Assembly (NCBI RefSeq): GCF_035989305.1 | Contig: NZ_CP108514.1 | Coordinates: 8,970,501-9,034,500 of the forward strand | Reading direction: 5' to 3' | Source: Streptomyces sp. NBC_01233 | Lineage (GTDB): Bacteria > Actinomycetota > Actinomycetes > Streptomycetales > Streptomycetaceae | DNA: 64,000 bases | Shown here: positions 28,215-35,952 of the stretch, in pieces | Layout: each line of letters begins with the position of its first letter | How positions within the stretch are numbered: position 1 is the first letter of the stretch | The notes under the pieces: generated by a model | The model's database searches: none | Seen by the model: the letters and a program-made list of their open reading frames with translations, nothing else | What the model was told of the DNA's origin: nothing | Position numbers and translations under genes: made by a program

Positions 28215-28406
28215 TCACCGGAAGCTGATGGCGCTCTCCGGGCAGTTCGCGGCACAGCGCCGTACGGTCTGCTCCAGCTCGGCGGGCACAGGCCCGTCGA
28301 GCGTGACGACGCCGTAGCCGAGGTCGTCGCAGTCGAAGATGTCCGGGGCCAGGTCCATGCACCGCAGGTGGCCCTGGCACCGGTCGGTGTTCAGCTGGAT
28401 GTACAC
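28215..28406 (-). CDS. Small ferredoxin, P450 partner 1
   Basis: Electron carrier for the P450 directly upstream; 63 residues from GTG 28406, with GGGAGGG of the preceding gene's end as ribosome site. Cys9 and Cys15 in CQGHLRC and a C-terminal CAANCP fit the single-cluster (3Fe-4S type) ferredoxins that pair with actinomycete CYPs. An extra Cys precedes the usual C-P. The start is 1 bp beyond the P450 stop, so the two are translationally coupled. The PKS gene starts 44 bp after its stop in the same operon. Confidence 0.93.
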   Translation of the reverse strand: MYIQLNTDRCQGHLRCMDLAPDIFDCDDLGYGVVTLDGPVPAELEQTVRRCAANCPESAISFR

Positions 28407-28407
28407 G

Positions 28408-29586
28408 TCACCCTCCCAGCAGGAGATCGAGCTTGCGGGGCCCCCACACGTGGCCGGTGGACCAGGTCACGGCGTCGCCGGGGGCGAGGGAGAACTCGGG
28501 GATGACGCGGAGCCATTCCTCAAGCGCCACCCGCATCTCCAACCGGGCGATCGACGAGCCGATGCAGCGGTGGATGCCGACACCGAACGCCAGGTGCCGG
28601 TTCACCTCCCGGTCCAGGACGATGCGGTCCGCGCCCGGGAACTCGGTGGCATCCCGGTTCGCCGAGGGCAGACCCATCAGGATCGACTCGCCCTCCGACA
28701 GCTTGACGCCATGGAACTCGGTGTCCTCCGTGACGACCCGGGCGATCTGTACCGGTGAGAAGGCCCGCAGGAACTCCTCGACGGCGGCGGGGATGAGCTC
28801 CGGCTCGGCCACCAGCCGGGCCCGGTCCTCCGGATGGCGGGCCAGGTGCCACAGGCTGCTGCCGATGGCGCTCCACGTGGTGTCGATGCCCGCGGTAATG
28901 ATCAGGACCAGAGCGCCGATCAACTCGCCCTCGGTGAGTTTGCGGCCGTCGATCTCGGAGGACAGGATGCAGCTGACCACGTCGTCGCGCGGGTCCTCAA
29001 GGCGTTCGGCTATGAGCTCGTTGAGGAAGACCTGGGTCTCCGCCATCGCGTCCTTGATCTCGTCCATCTCATTGGAGTCGAGGATCGCGCGCATCCGCTC
29101 CCCGAACTGCTCCTGCCGGTCGTCGGTGCAGCCCATCATCCGGGCCATCAACCGGGAGGGGATCTTCTTTGCATAGGCGGAGGCCGCGTCGCACCGCTCG
29201 AGCGGTGCGATCTCCGCCAGCAGCTCGCGGGCGTGCTCTCGGACGAACGGCTCCAGCGCCCTGATCTGTCGCGGGCTGAAAGCCGGCAGAAGGGTGGACC
29301 GGAAGGGCCCGTGACGCGGTGGGTCGAGGGTGATCGGCGGACGCTCCGCCAGGTCGGCGCCGAACGCGTCCTTCGGCACGCTGATGGACACCGAGGAGAA
29401 CAGGCCCGGGTTCTTGGCGATGTCGTTGACCGCCTGATACGTCGTGGCGATCCAGTAGCCGCCCAGCTGTTCGCTGTGCGCTACCGGACACTGCCCGCGC
29501 ATGTCGTCGTAAACGGTGAAGGGATTCTCTGCGGCGGGGGGCGAGAACAGGTCGAAATCCGCCGAGCGGTCGTTTTCCTGGGACAC
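28408..29586 (-). CDS. Cytochrome P450 (tailoring hydroxylase 1)
   Basis: Soluble bacterial P450 of 392 residues from GTG 29586 (GTGAGGAAAC upstream). Visible: I-helix AGIDTT at 232-237, ExxR at 271-274 (EFLR), heme loop FGVGIHRCIG with Cys341. It sits between the cyclase-family gene (6 bp gap) and its ferredoxin (1 bp gap), upstream of the PKS genes on the same transcript. A role in oxidising the finished polyketide is inferred. If the product is nargenicin-like, C18 of the propionyl starter is one candidate site. Substrate cannot be read from sequence. Confidence 0.95.
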   Translation of the reverse strand: MSQENDRSADFDLFSPPAAENPFTVYDDMRGQCPVAHSEQLGGYWIATTYQAVNDIAKNPGLFSSVSISVPKDAFGADLAERPPITLDPPRHGPFRSTLLPAFSPRQIRALEPFVREHARELLAEIAPLERCDAASAYAKKIPSRLMARMMGCTDDRQEQFGERMRAILDSNEMDEIKDAMAETQVFLNELIAERLEDPRDDVVSCILSSEIDGRKLTEGELIGALVLIITAGIDTTWSAIGSSLWHLARHPEDRARLVAEPELIPAAVEEFLRAFSPVQIARVVTEDTEFHGVKLSEGESILMGLPSANRDATEFPGADRIVLDREVNRHLAFGVGIHRCIGSSIARLEMRVALEEWLRVIPEFSLAPGDAVTWSTGHVWGPRKLDLLLGG

Positions 29587-29592
29587 GTTTCC

Positions 29593-30411
29593 TCACTTGC
29601 CGATGAGTGCGAGGGGGCGGACGGGGGATCCGGTGGCACCGGTGATCCGTAAGGGCGAAAGGACGAAAGTGAATTCACTGCATTGATGGTTCACGAGTTC
29701 GTCGAACCGCATGTTCTCGATGATGTGGATCCCGTGGTCCACCAGGAGGATCCGGTGTACGGGCATGATCGCGTGCCCTCGTCCGGCGTGGATCTGCTCG
29801 AACGCGGTGGTGTCGGTGCCGGCGGCACGGACGCCTCGGGCAGCGAGCCACTCCGCCGCCTGGGGCGTCACCCCCGGTACTCCGGATCCGAAGCCCAGGT
29901 ACCGCTCGGGTTCAGACCACCACCGGCTCCAGCCGGTGCGGATCAGGCAGACGTCGCCGGCGTCCGGAAGGACGCCCGCGGCCTCCAGGTCCGCCACGGT
30001 GATGCCATAGCCGTCGGGAAGGCACGGGACACCGTGCAGTCCCGCGATGTCCAGGAACACGCCACGGCACACCATCGGCTCTATCGTGTCGACGCCCAGC
30101 ACGGAGAACGCACCACCGTTCTGCACCCGCGCGGCCTCGTGGCCGCCGTGCAGCTTCCCGTCGTGGGACACGTGCGCGAGCGCGTCGATGTGCGTACCGA
30201 CGTGACCTCCGGTCACGATGATCTCGTTCGCCGACGAGCCGCCGTCCGCGCGCACCATGTCGCCGTGCCGACGGGCCAGTGCCATCCGGAAACCGGGGTG
30301 GTTGGGTGAACAGGGGATCCCATTGGCCAGTGGATGCGCCAGATCGAGCACGTCCAGGCCGCGCGCGACGGCGGCGAGCAATGCGTCGGAGCTTGTGATG
30401 GGTGCACTCAT
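29593..30411 (-). CDS. Cyclase/kynurenine-formamidase-like metal hydrolase
   Basis: 272 residues of the cyclase family (PF04199 type). The metal-binding signature HVGTHIDALAH (His70, His74, Asp76, His80) is intact. Family members hydrolyse amides or esters, or act as polyketide or isatin hydrolases, using a divalent metal. Its ATG overlaps the stop of the lyase gene in an ATGA, so the two are translationally coupled and probably act in one pathway. Both precede a P450 and the PKS. The substrate is unknown; hydrolysis or cyclisation of a carboxylate or anhydride-type intermediate is a speculation from context. The full length and motif suggest an active enzyme. Confidence 0.85.
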   Translation of the reverse strand: MSAPITSSDALLAAVARGLDVLDLAHPLANGIPCSPNHPGFRMALARRHGDMVRADGGSSANEIIVTGGHVGTHIDALAHVSHDGKLHGGHEAARVQNGGAFSVLGVDTIEPMVCRGVFLDIAGLHGVPCLPDGYGITVADLEAAGVLPDAGDVCLIRTGWSRWWSEPERYLGFGSGVPGVTPQAAEWLAARGVRAAGTDTTAFEQIHAGRGHAIMPVHRILLVDHGIHIIENMRFDELVNHQCSEFTFVLSPLRITGATGSPVRPLALIGK

Positions 30412-31286
30412 GACGGGTCCTCAATGAGACCGAGCGAGCGGGAGAGTTCCAGCACGCGCCTCGCGTTCGCAACGATCGGCGGGGCAACCAGCCGCTGGTT
30501 GGAGGACACGACGACCGACATGTCGCGTTCCCGTGCGAGTTCCGCGGCCGCGCAGATCTCGTACGCCTCGGCGATCTCCTCAGAGGTCGGCTTGTAGACC
30601 TCGTGGATGATCGGCAGCTGGGCCGGGTGAATGGCCATGCGCCCGAAGAAGCCGAGGCTCCTGCCGTGCTCGCAGCTGCGCCGCAGCCCCTCGGGATCAC
30701 GCACCTCGGCATACACGCTCTGGCACGGGCTGGTGAGGTCTGCCGCGCGGGAGGCGTGGATGACCCTGATACGGCTGGCGTCCATCGTCTGCCCCTCAAG
30801 GTCGCAACCGAGGTTCACACGCAGGTCCGACTCGCCGAGCCCGAGCATCTCGACCAGCGGCGACGCGGTGGCGAGAGTGAACGCGGACTCCAGTGCGAAG
30901 GCCGACTCGAGGAGCAGATGGAGTGCAGCCGGCCGACCGGCCCCGGTCAGGAGTTCGGCGATCTGGACGACGTCTGCGACGTGTTCCACCTTGGGCACGC
31001 GGACACCGTCGAGGCCGACTCCGGCCACGGCGAGCACGTCGTCTTTGCACAGGCCGGTCGCCATCGAGTTCACCCGGACGAAGGTCGGCTTCGCGGTGGG
31101 CGCCGAGGTGACCTGTGCCACGACTTCGCGGGCATATGATTTCTGCAGACTCGGCACACCGTCCTCGAGATCGAGAACGATTGAACCCGCTTCCGACGAA
31201 TAGGCCCGCTCAATCCGTTCCGGTTGGTGTCCCGGAACGTACAGATAACTGAGGGAGAGTGGACGTCGCCAGTCAGGACGTTGCAT
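30408..31286 (-). CDS. HpcH/HpaI-CitE-like aldolase/lyase
   Basis: 292 residues from ATG 31286; a TTG lies directly before it. It resembles citrate lyase beta/malyl-CoA lyase proteins, which cleave or form C-C bonds on CoA thioesters such as malyl-, citramalyl- or citryl-CoA with Mg2+. Visible family segments: N-terminal SYLYVPGHQPERI, VLDLEDGVP near residue 38, a mid-protein LLLESAFALESA, LGLGESDLRVNLG, and GFFGRMAIHPAQLPII. It is the first gene of the long minus-strand operon, with an activator-type promoter (site 1) 45-90 bp upstream. With the CoA-ligase fusion and CCR elsewhere in the cluster, it suggests assembly of a dicarboxylate-type CoA ester (inference). Confidence 0.88.
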   Translation of the reverse strand: MQRPDWRRPLSLSYLYVPGHQPERIERAYSSEAGSIVLDLEDGVPSLQKSYAREVVAQVTSAPTAKPTFVRVNSMATGLCKDDVLAVAGVGLDGVRVPKVEHVADVVQIAELLTGAGRPAALHLLLESAFALESAFTLATASPLVEMLGLGESDLRVNLGCDLEGQTMDASRIRVIHASRAADLTSPCQSVYAEVRDPEGLRRSCEHGRSLGFFGRMAIHPAQLPIIHEVYKPTSEEIAEAYEICAAAELARERDMSVVVSSNQRLVAPPIVANARRVLELSRSLGLIEDPS

Positions 31287-31330
31287 CAAACCCCCGTGAT
31301 CATCTGATTAGAAACAGACTACGGAGGTAA

Positions 31331-31375
31331 TTTCTACGGAGTCGCACTTCCCTACGTAAAGTGCACCTTCGTACA
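31331..31375 (-). promoter_or_regulatory. Cluster operator/promoter site 1 (CitE-PKS operon)
   Basis: Read toward the CitE gene: operator TGTACGAAGG followed by TGCACTTTACG (31375-31355), then 18 bp, then -10 box TAGAAA (31336-31331). TTTACG sits at the -35 position, so a bound protein would act as a class II activator. One of six matching sites. Confidence 0.85.
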
Positions 31376-31390
31376 TGTCAGGCGATCTGA

Positions 31391-31434
31391 TGTACAAAGG
31401 TTCAATTTACGGGCGGTGGCCGCGTGAGTAGGAC
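31391..31434 (+). promoter_or_regulatory. Cluster operator/promoter site 2 (P450-ferredoxin operon)
   Basis: Operator TGTACAAAGG followed by TTCAATTTACG (31391-31411), 17 bp, then TAGGAC (31429-31434) as -10. It faces away from site 1 with 15 bp between the operators. Transcription would begin at about the ATG at 31442, giving a leaderless or near-leaderless message. Confidence 0.82.
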
Positions 31435-31441
31435 TGAGGGC

Positions 31442-32647
31442 ATGTCGACGTCGGCGGAAGTGCCTTTCTATCCCATGGAGAGGGCGGCCAAGTGCCCCCT
31501 TGACCTACCTCCTGAGCTCCAGAAGATCTCCACGGACAGTCCCGTGTCCCGGGTGCGGATCTGGGACGGCAATGTGGCTTGGCTGGTCACCGGATATGCC
31601 GAGGCCCGGGCGGTACTGACCGACCCGAGGGTCAGCTCCGACCAGTCCCGGCCCGGGTACACCTTCGCCGCACCGCAAGCGAAGATCTTCCACAACCGCA
31701 ACAGGTCGATGCCCACGATGGACGACCCCGAGCACGCGACCCTGCGCCGCATGGTGACCGGTGACTTCGCGAACCGGAAGATGGAGCTGCTCCGCCCCAA
31801 GTTCCAGCAGATGGTCGATGGGCTGATCGACGACATGCTGGCGGCCGGCAACAGCGCAGATCTGTTCAGCCAGCTCGCGGTGCCGATGTCCTCCACCGCG
31901 ATCTGCGAGATCCTGGGCGTGCACAATGAAGAGGGCGTCAGGTTCTCGAAGTTGGGCAAAATCATGGCGTCGCCCGCGTCGACGCCGGAGGACAACGTCA
32001 AGGCCGTTGATGACATGCGCGCCCTGCTGCGCTCGCTCGTCGAGCGGAGCAAGACCGACCCCGGCGACGGCGTCATCGGGCATCTGGTCAGCGCCGGTGA
32101 AGTGCCAGACGAGGAGATCGTCGCCACGGCGCTGCTGCTGATGGCGGCCGGCCACGGCGCGACCGCCCACATGACCACCCTGGGCACCATGGCGCTGCTG
32201 GCCAACCCCGACCAGCTGGCCCTCATCCGCGCATCACGTGACCCCAAGTTCATCGCGAACGCGGTCGAGGAACTGCTGCGATACCTCAGCGTCGCGCACC
32301 TGGGCAGGCGACGGGTCGCGATCGACGACATCGACATCGGCGGGGTGCTGATCCGCGCCGGTGAAGGCATCATCGTCGCGACGGACACCGCCAACCACGA
32401 CCCGAGTGCGTTCGAGGGCGATCCCGACGTGCTCGACCTGAACCGCGATGCGAGGCACCACCTCGCCTTCGGGTTCGGTGTCCACCAGTGCCTCGGTCAG
32501 CAACTTTCCCGCGTACTGCTGCAGGTGGTCTTCGGCACGCTGTACCGGCGCATTCCCACGCTCGCATTGACGGTCCCGGTGGACCGGCTGTCCTACAAAC
32601 TCGGATTGGCCATCTACGGGGTGAATGAACTCCCGGTGGCCTGGTAG
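31442..32647 (+). CDS. Cytochrome P450 (CYP105-like, tailoring 2)
   Basis: 401 residues from ATG 31442. An upstream in-frame GTG (31424) would overlap the predicted -10 box, so ATG is preferred. The N-terminus FYPMERAAKCPLDLPPEL is typical of CYP105-like enzymes. I-helix AAGHGATAH (about 235-243), ExxR at 277-280 (ELLR), heme loop FGFGVHQCLG with Cys350. It is the first gene of a four-gene plus-strand operon with its own ferredoxin 25 bp downstream. The I-helix lacks the usual acidic residue before Thr (GHGAT rather than GHETT), which may alter oxygen activation. An oxidative tailoring role is inferred; the substrate is unknown. Confidence 0.95.
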   Translation: MSTSAEVPFYPMERAAKCPLDLPPELQKISTDSPVSRVRIWDGNVAWLVTGYAEARAVLTDPRVSSDQSRPGYTFAAPQAKIFHNRNRSMPTMDDPEHATLRRMVTGDFANRKMELLRPKFQQMVDGLIDDMLAAGNSADLFSQLAVPMSSTAICEILGVHNEEGVRFSKLGKIMASPASTPEDNVKAVDDMRALLRSLVERSKTDPGDGVIGHLVSAGEVPDEEIVATALLLMAAGHGATAHMTTLGTMALLANPDQLALIRASRDPKFIANAVEELLRYLSVAHLGRRRVAIDDIDIGGVLIRAGEGIIVATDTANHDPSAFEGDPDVLDLNRDARHHLAFGFGVHQCLGQQLSRVLLQVVFGTLYRRIPTLALTVPVDRLSYKLGLAIYGVNELPVAW

Positions 32648-32672
32648 CGCTTCGGCAAGGAGAAGTCTCACT

Positions 32673-32867
32673 GTGCGGATTCACCTGGACAGGGACAAGT
32701 GCGTCGGATCGGGCCTGTGCGTACTCGCCGCGCCGGAATGGTTCGACCAGGACGAGGACGGGATTGCGATCGTCCTGGACGACCGGGCATCGGGCGAAGG
32801 GGAGGACGCGGTGGAACAAGCCGCGTACACCTGCCCGGCCCTCGCCATCGACCTCGACTCGGAATAG
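32673..32867 (+). CDS. Small ferredoxin, P450 partner 2
   Basis: 64 residues from GTG 32673 with AAGGAGA ten bases upstream. The ORF could be opened earlier, but the extra residues belong to the end of the P450 gene in another frame. CVGSGLC (Cys9 and Cys15) and a C-terminal TCPALAI provide the three ligands of a 3Fe-4S-type cluster. It delivers electrons to the P450 encoded just upstream. The phosphotransferase gene starts 4 bp after its stop. Confidence 0.93.
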   Translation: MRIHLDRDKCVGSGLCVLAAPEWFDQDEDGIAIVLDDRASGEGEDAVEQAAYTCPALAIDLDSE

Positions 32868-32871
32868 TTCA

Positions 32872-33732
32872 ATGGAGCAAGACCAGCACGTGGTTGATCC
32901 GGGCACCCTTTCCCCCCGCGCGGTCTCGCTGAGAGAGAACTGGGGCGTGGTGCCTGGCACGGTGCTCACGGCGATCGGGGAGCAGACCGGTCGGATCCAC
33001 TCCGTCGCACCGGCGGAGACCGGATATAGCAGTCACATCGCCGCAACGCTGGACACCGAGCAAGGCCGGGTGTTCGTCAAGGGCATGCGAACCGGTGACG
33101 GACTCGCACGGATGCAGCAGAGCGAGGCGGTGGTGAACCCGCACGTCACTCCGATCGGTCCGCGACTGCTCTGGCGCGTCGTCACCGACGGGTGGGACGT
33201 GCTGGGCTTCGAGTACAAGAACGGCCGGATCGCCGACTTCGGCCAGTCGTCCGATGACCTTCCACTCGTGGTCGCGACCATGGCCGAGCTCGCCCGGATC
33301 GCCGCTCCCGGCCTGGAGCTGCCCTCGGCGGAGGACAGGTGGGCCGGCTATCTCGACCGGCAGGAGGACGCCGCGCTGCTGCACGGGGACCTGCTGCTGC
33401 ACACCGACTGGCACCACACCAACCTGCTCGTCACCCCGGCGAACCGGATGTACGTGGTCGACTGGGCCCTGGCCACCCGCGGGGCCGCGTGGATCGACCC
33501 GGCCTGCTGGGTCGTCTGGCTGGTCTACGCCGGGCACTCGGCGCCGGAGGCGGAAAGGTGGGCGGCGAAAGTGCACGCGTGGTCCGCCGCACCGGGCGGT
33601 GCGCTCGATGTCTTCGCTTCCGTGCTGGCCCGCTATTGGCAGAACATCGCGGATAACCACCCCAACACCATGACGTACCGCCTACGGGACGCCGCCGCAG
33701 CATGGGCGGCGCATCGGCACGCCCGAGCATGA
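32872..33732 (+). CDS. Aminoglycoside/choline-kinase-like phosphotransferase
   Basis: 286 residues from ATG 32872. The catalytic loop LLHTDWHHTNLLV (HxDxxxxN) and the following metal-binding VVDWAL place it in the APH/ECK kinase-like superfamily. The N-lobe has a lysine in RVFVKGM. Members phosphorylate small-molecule hydroxyls: antibiotics, choline, homoserine. In an operon with P450, ferredoxin and reductase it could inactivate the antibiotic inside the cell or act on an intermediate. Macrolide 2'-phosphotransferase-like function is possible but not shown. No sugar or amine biosynthesis genes are visible, so the acceptor is probably a polyketide hydroxyl (inference). Confidence 0.82.
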   Translation: MEQDQHVVDPGTLSPRAVSLRENWGVVPGTVLTAIGEQTGRIHSVAPAETGYSSHIAATLDTEQGRVFVKGMRTGDGLARMQQSEAVVNPHVTPIGPRLLWRVVTDGWDVLGFEYKNGRIADFGQSSDDLPLVVATMAELARIAAPGLELPSAEDRWAGYLDRQEDAALLHGDLLLHTDWHHTNLLVTPANRMYVVDWALATRGAAWIDPACWVVWLVYAGHSAPEAERWAAKVHAWSAAPGGALDVFASVLARYWQNIADNHPNTMTYRLRDAAAAWAAHRHARA

Positions 33733-33751
33733 GCCAGTGAGGTCGGAACAG

Positions 33752-34801
33752 ATGAAACACACATTGCTCGGCGCCAGCGGCGTCGGCACGTCGGTCTATG
33801 CGCTCGGCACCGCGACGTTCGGCGAGAGCGCCGACGAGGCCGAGGCCGGACGGGTGCTCGACACCTTCATGGACCTGGGCGGGCTGCTCGTGGACACCGC
33901 GGATGCCTATGCCGACGGGCGAGCCGAGCAGATCGTCGGCCGGTGGCTGCGCAGGCAGCCCGCCGAGATACGCGAGCGTCTGCTGCTCTCGACGAAGGGC
34001 GGCGGCTACACCACGAGCGCCGCGATGAACCAATGGGGCAACACCAGGCACAACCTCGCCCGTGCACTGGACCAGTCACTGACGCGGCTCGGTGTCGACT
34101 CGGTGACGCTCTATCAGATGCACACGTGGGATCCGCTGACACCGCTGGAGGAGACGCTGTCCTTCCTGGACGGTGCGGTCCGCCAGGGCAAGATCCAGTA
34201 CGTCGGCCTGTCCAACTTCACCGGGTGGCAGATACAGAAGTCCGTGGACCTGGCGAAGGAACTCGGCCTGGCGGGCCCGGTCACGTACCAGGCCCAGTAC
34301 AACCTGCTGTGCCGGGAGGTCGAATGGGAGATCATCCCGGCCGGCCGGGCGAACCGGCTGGGCCTGATGGCGTGGTCGCCGCTCTCCGGCGGGTTGCTCA
34401 CCGGCAAGTACTCCCCGCACCGGCATCTGGAGGGAGAGGCCCGGTTCACCGACAGCATGGAACGCGGGAAGATGCACAACAACTACGTCAACTCCCTCTA
34501 CCGGGCCCACATCGAGCGGGACCGCACCTGGAACGTACTGAAGATCCTTCGCGACATGGCCGGCACCCGGAACGTGACTCCTGCCGCGGTGGCGCTGGCC
34601 TGGGTGGCGGCGCGCCCGGGGGTGAGTGGCGTTGTTCTCGGCACCCGTGACGCCCAGCAGCTCGAGAGCAACCTCGCGGCACGCGACGTCGTGCTGGACG
34701 AGAACGACCTGGCGCTCCTGAATGAAGCCAGCGATCCCCGTCCCGCGGGATACCCGTACGGCGATTTCGGTGCCATGCAGCGAAGCCGCTCGCTCGAATG
34801 A
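33752..34801 (+). CDS. Aldo/keto reductase
   Basis: 349 residues from ATG 33752, preceded by GAGG at good spacing; an in-frame GTG at 33737 has no better site, and MKHTLLG matches usual AKR beginnings. The catalytic tetrad is visible: Asp48 and Tyr53 in DTADAY, Lys82 in STKGG, His124 in YQMHTW. The family uses NADPH to reduce ketones or aldehydes. Last gene of the P450-ferredoxin-kinase operon (19 bp after the kinase stop), followed by a hairpin. A role in ketone reduction during tailoring is likely; the substrate is unknown. Confidence 0.92.
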   Translation: MKHTLLGASGVGTSVYALGTATFGESADEAEAGRVLDTFMDLGGLLVDTADAYADGRAEQIVGRWLRRQPAEIRERLLLSTKGGGYTTSAAMNQWGNTRHNLARALDQSLTRLGVDSVTLYQMHTWDPLTPLEETLSFLDGAVRQGKIQYVGLSNFTGWQIQKSVDLAKELGLAGPVTYQAQYNLLCREVEWEIIPAGRANRLGLMAWSPLSGGLLTGKYSPHRHLEGEARFTDSMERGKMHNNYVNSLYRAHIERDRTWNVLKILRDMAGTRNVTPAAVALAWVAARPGVSGVVLGTRDAQQLESNLAARDVVLDENDLALLNEASDPRPAGYPYGDFGAMQRSRSLE

Positions 34802-34859
34802 TCCGCCGGGGGCGGCGAAGGCCAGTGCAGGATCGGTTCGCGCAATTTCCACCGCGCTC

Positions 34860-34881
34860 ATCAGGACAGGGATGTCCTGAT
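34860..34881 (+). terminator. Hairpin after the AKR gene
   Basis: Perfect 9-bp stem ATCAGGACA / TGTCCTGAT around GGGA, 58 bp after the AKR stop. No T-run follows, as is usual in Streptomyces. It separates the P450 operon from the dioxygenase promoter. Confidence 0.6.
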
Positions 34882-34944
34882 CGGTGGGGGACACCTATTC
34901 AAAAGAGACCGTCCAGTTGTGAATTGTCGATGCGTCTCACAGCA

Positions 34945-34989
34945 TGAACGAAAGTCCACTTTACGTCGAGCGTGCGCCGCAGCTAGAAA
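34945..34989 (+). promoter_or_regulatory. Cluster operator/promoter site 6 (dioxygenase)
   Basis: Operator TGAACGAAAG followed by TCCACTTTACG (34945-34965), 18 bp, then TAGAAA (34984-34989). Its core AAAGTCCACTTT is the most symmetric of the six sites. Start codon 44 bp downstream of the -10 box. Confidence 0.82.
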
Positions 34990-35032
34990 ATAACGTAGTC
35001 GCCAGGCATGCCAAAAGATGATGGGAACTGAC

Positions 35033-35830
35033 GTGACCGACACGACACCCAAAAATGCCCCCTATGCTGTCGCGGAAGAATACGTAACCAACTTCCGGGA
35101 ATACGGCTTCACACACATCCCCGGCCTGATAGCCGCGGACGAAGTCGCGCGGTGGCGCGAGATCGCGTTGGACACGATCGAAAGCGACGGCAGGCGGGCT
35201 GGTATGGGCGGCGGGGGCACGGCCCTCAGGACCACCTCAGACCCGTGGTGGCAGCATGACAGCCTGAGCGGCCTCGTCCGCCACCCCCGTGTCGGTGCAG
35301 TGGCCGAGCAGCTGACCGGTATGCCGTTGCGCGTGTGGAGCGGACAGGCGTACGCCAAGCATCCGCACGATGAGGTGCCCACCATCTGGCACGAAGACCT
35401 CACCTGGACGCCGCTTGACTCGCCGGTCAACGTGAACGCCTGGATCGCCTTGGTCGACGTACCGGTCGAGCGGGGATGCCTGGTCTTCCTGCCCAACTCG
35501 CACAAGCGCCCCGGCCCGCATCGAGCCGATACGGTCGCTGCGAAGAGCAACGCGACGACGTATATGTTCGCGGAATGGCCGGAGCTGGAATGGGGCCCGC
35601 GGGTCACGGTTCCGGTGCGCGCCGGCGACGTCACATTTCACCTGAGCACCGTCGGACACTCGAGCGGCGGCAATACGTCCGAGGAAGCGCGGCTGGCCTT
35701 CATCACCTCCTACACCGGTGCGACGGCGGTCTTCCAGCCGCGTCCCGGCCACCTCCACCTGGACAAGGATCTGGAGCCCGGCCAACCGCTGTTCGACGAC
35801 CGCTACCCCCGAATCTCGAGCTTCACTTAG
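35033..35830 (+). CDS. Phytanoyl-CoA-type Fe(II)/2-oxoglutarate dioxygenase
   Basis: 265 residues from GTG 35033 (GGGA six bases upstream). Earlier in-frame ATGs at 35018 and 35021 exist. I prefer GTG because the decayed paralogue at 39893 aligns from exactly this codon. Iron ligands: His120 and Asp122 in WHEDLTW, distal His209 in STVGHSSGG; 2-oxoglutarate-binding Arg220. Such enzymes hydroxylate, desaturate or form ether and epoxide bonds on natural products. It stands alone behind an activator-type promoter. In a nargenicin-type pathway the C8-C13 ether bridge needs an oxidative step and this is a good candidate (inference). Confidence 0.92.
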   Translation: MTDTTPKNAPYAVAEEYVTNFREYGFTHIPGLIAADEVARWREIALDTIESDGRRAGMGGGGTALRTTSDPWWQHDSLSGLVRHPRVGAVAEQLTGMPLRVWSGQAYAKHPHDEVPTIWHEDLTWTPLDSPVNVNAWIALVDVPVERGCLVFLPNSHKRPGPHRADTVAAKSNATTYMFAEWPELEWGPRVTVPVRAGDVTFHLSTVGHSSGGNTSEEARLAFITSYTGATAVFQPRPGHLHLDKDLEPGQPLFDDRYPRISSFT

Positions 35831-35952
35831 GAGTGGGCTTACCCCGGAGGGGGAGACGGGTTCGTGCGGTCGGCAAACCCGGTCCCCGGGCCAGGGCGGA
35901 AGAGAGCAGAGACGATGCCGGCTCCAGGTTGTCGCAGAGGGAGGCAGCAGGA

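Noticed and set aside
28171..28380. N-terminal extension of the loading-module PKS to 28380
   Set aside because: The extra 70 residues are arginine-rich out-of-frame peptide lying over the ferredoxin gene. GTG 28170 has a ribosome site and starts just before the KSQ domain.
35476..35952. Phosphoesterase starting at 35476
   Set aside because: This would overlap the end of the dioxygenase in another frame. The metal-binding domain begins right after ATG 35953, which has its own ribosome site.
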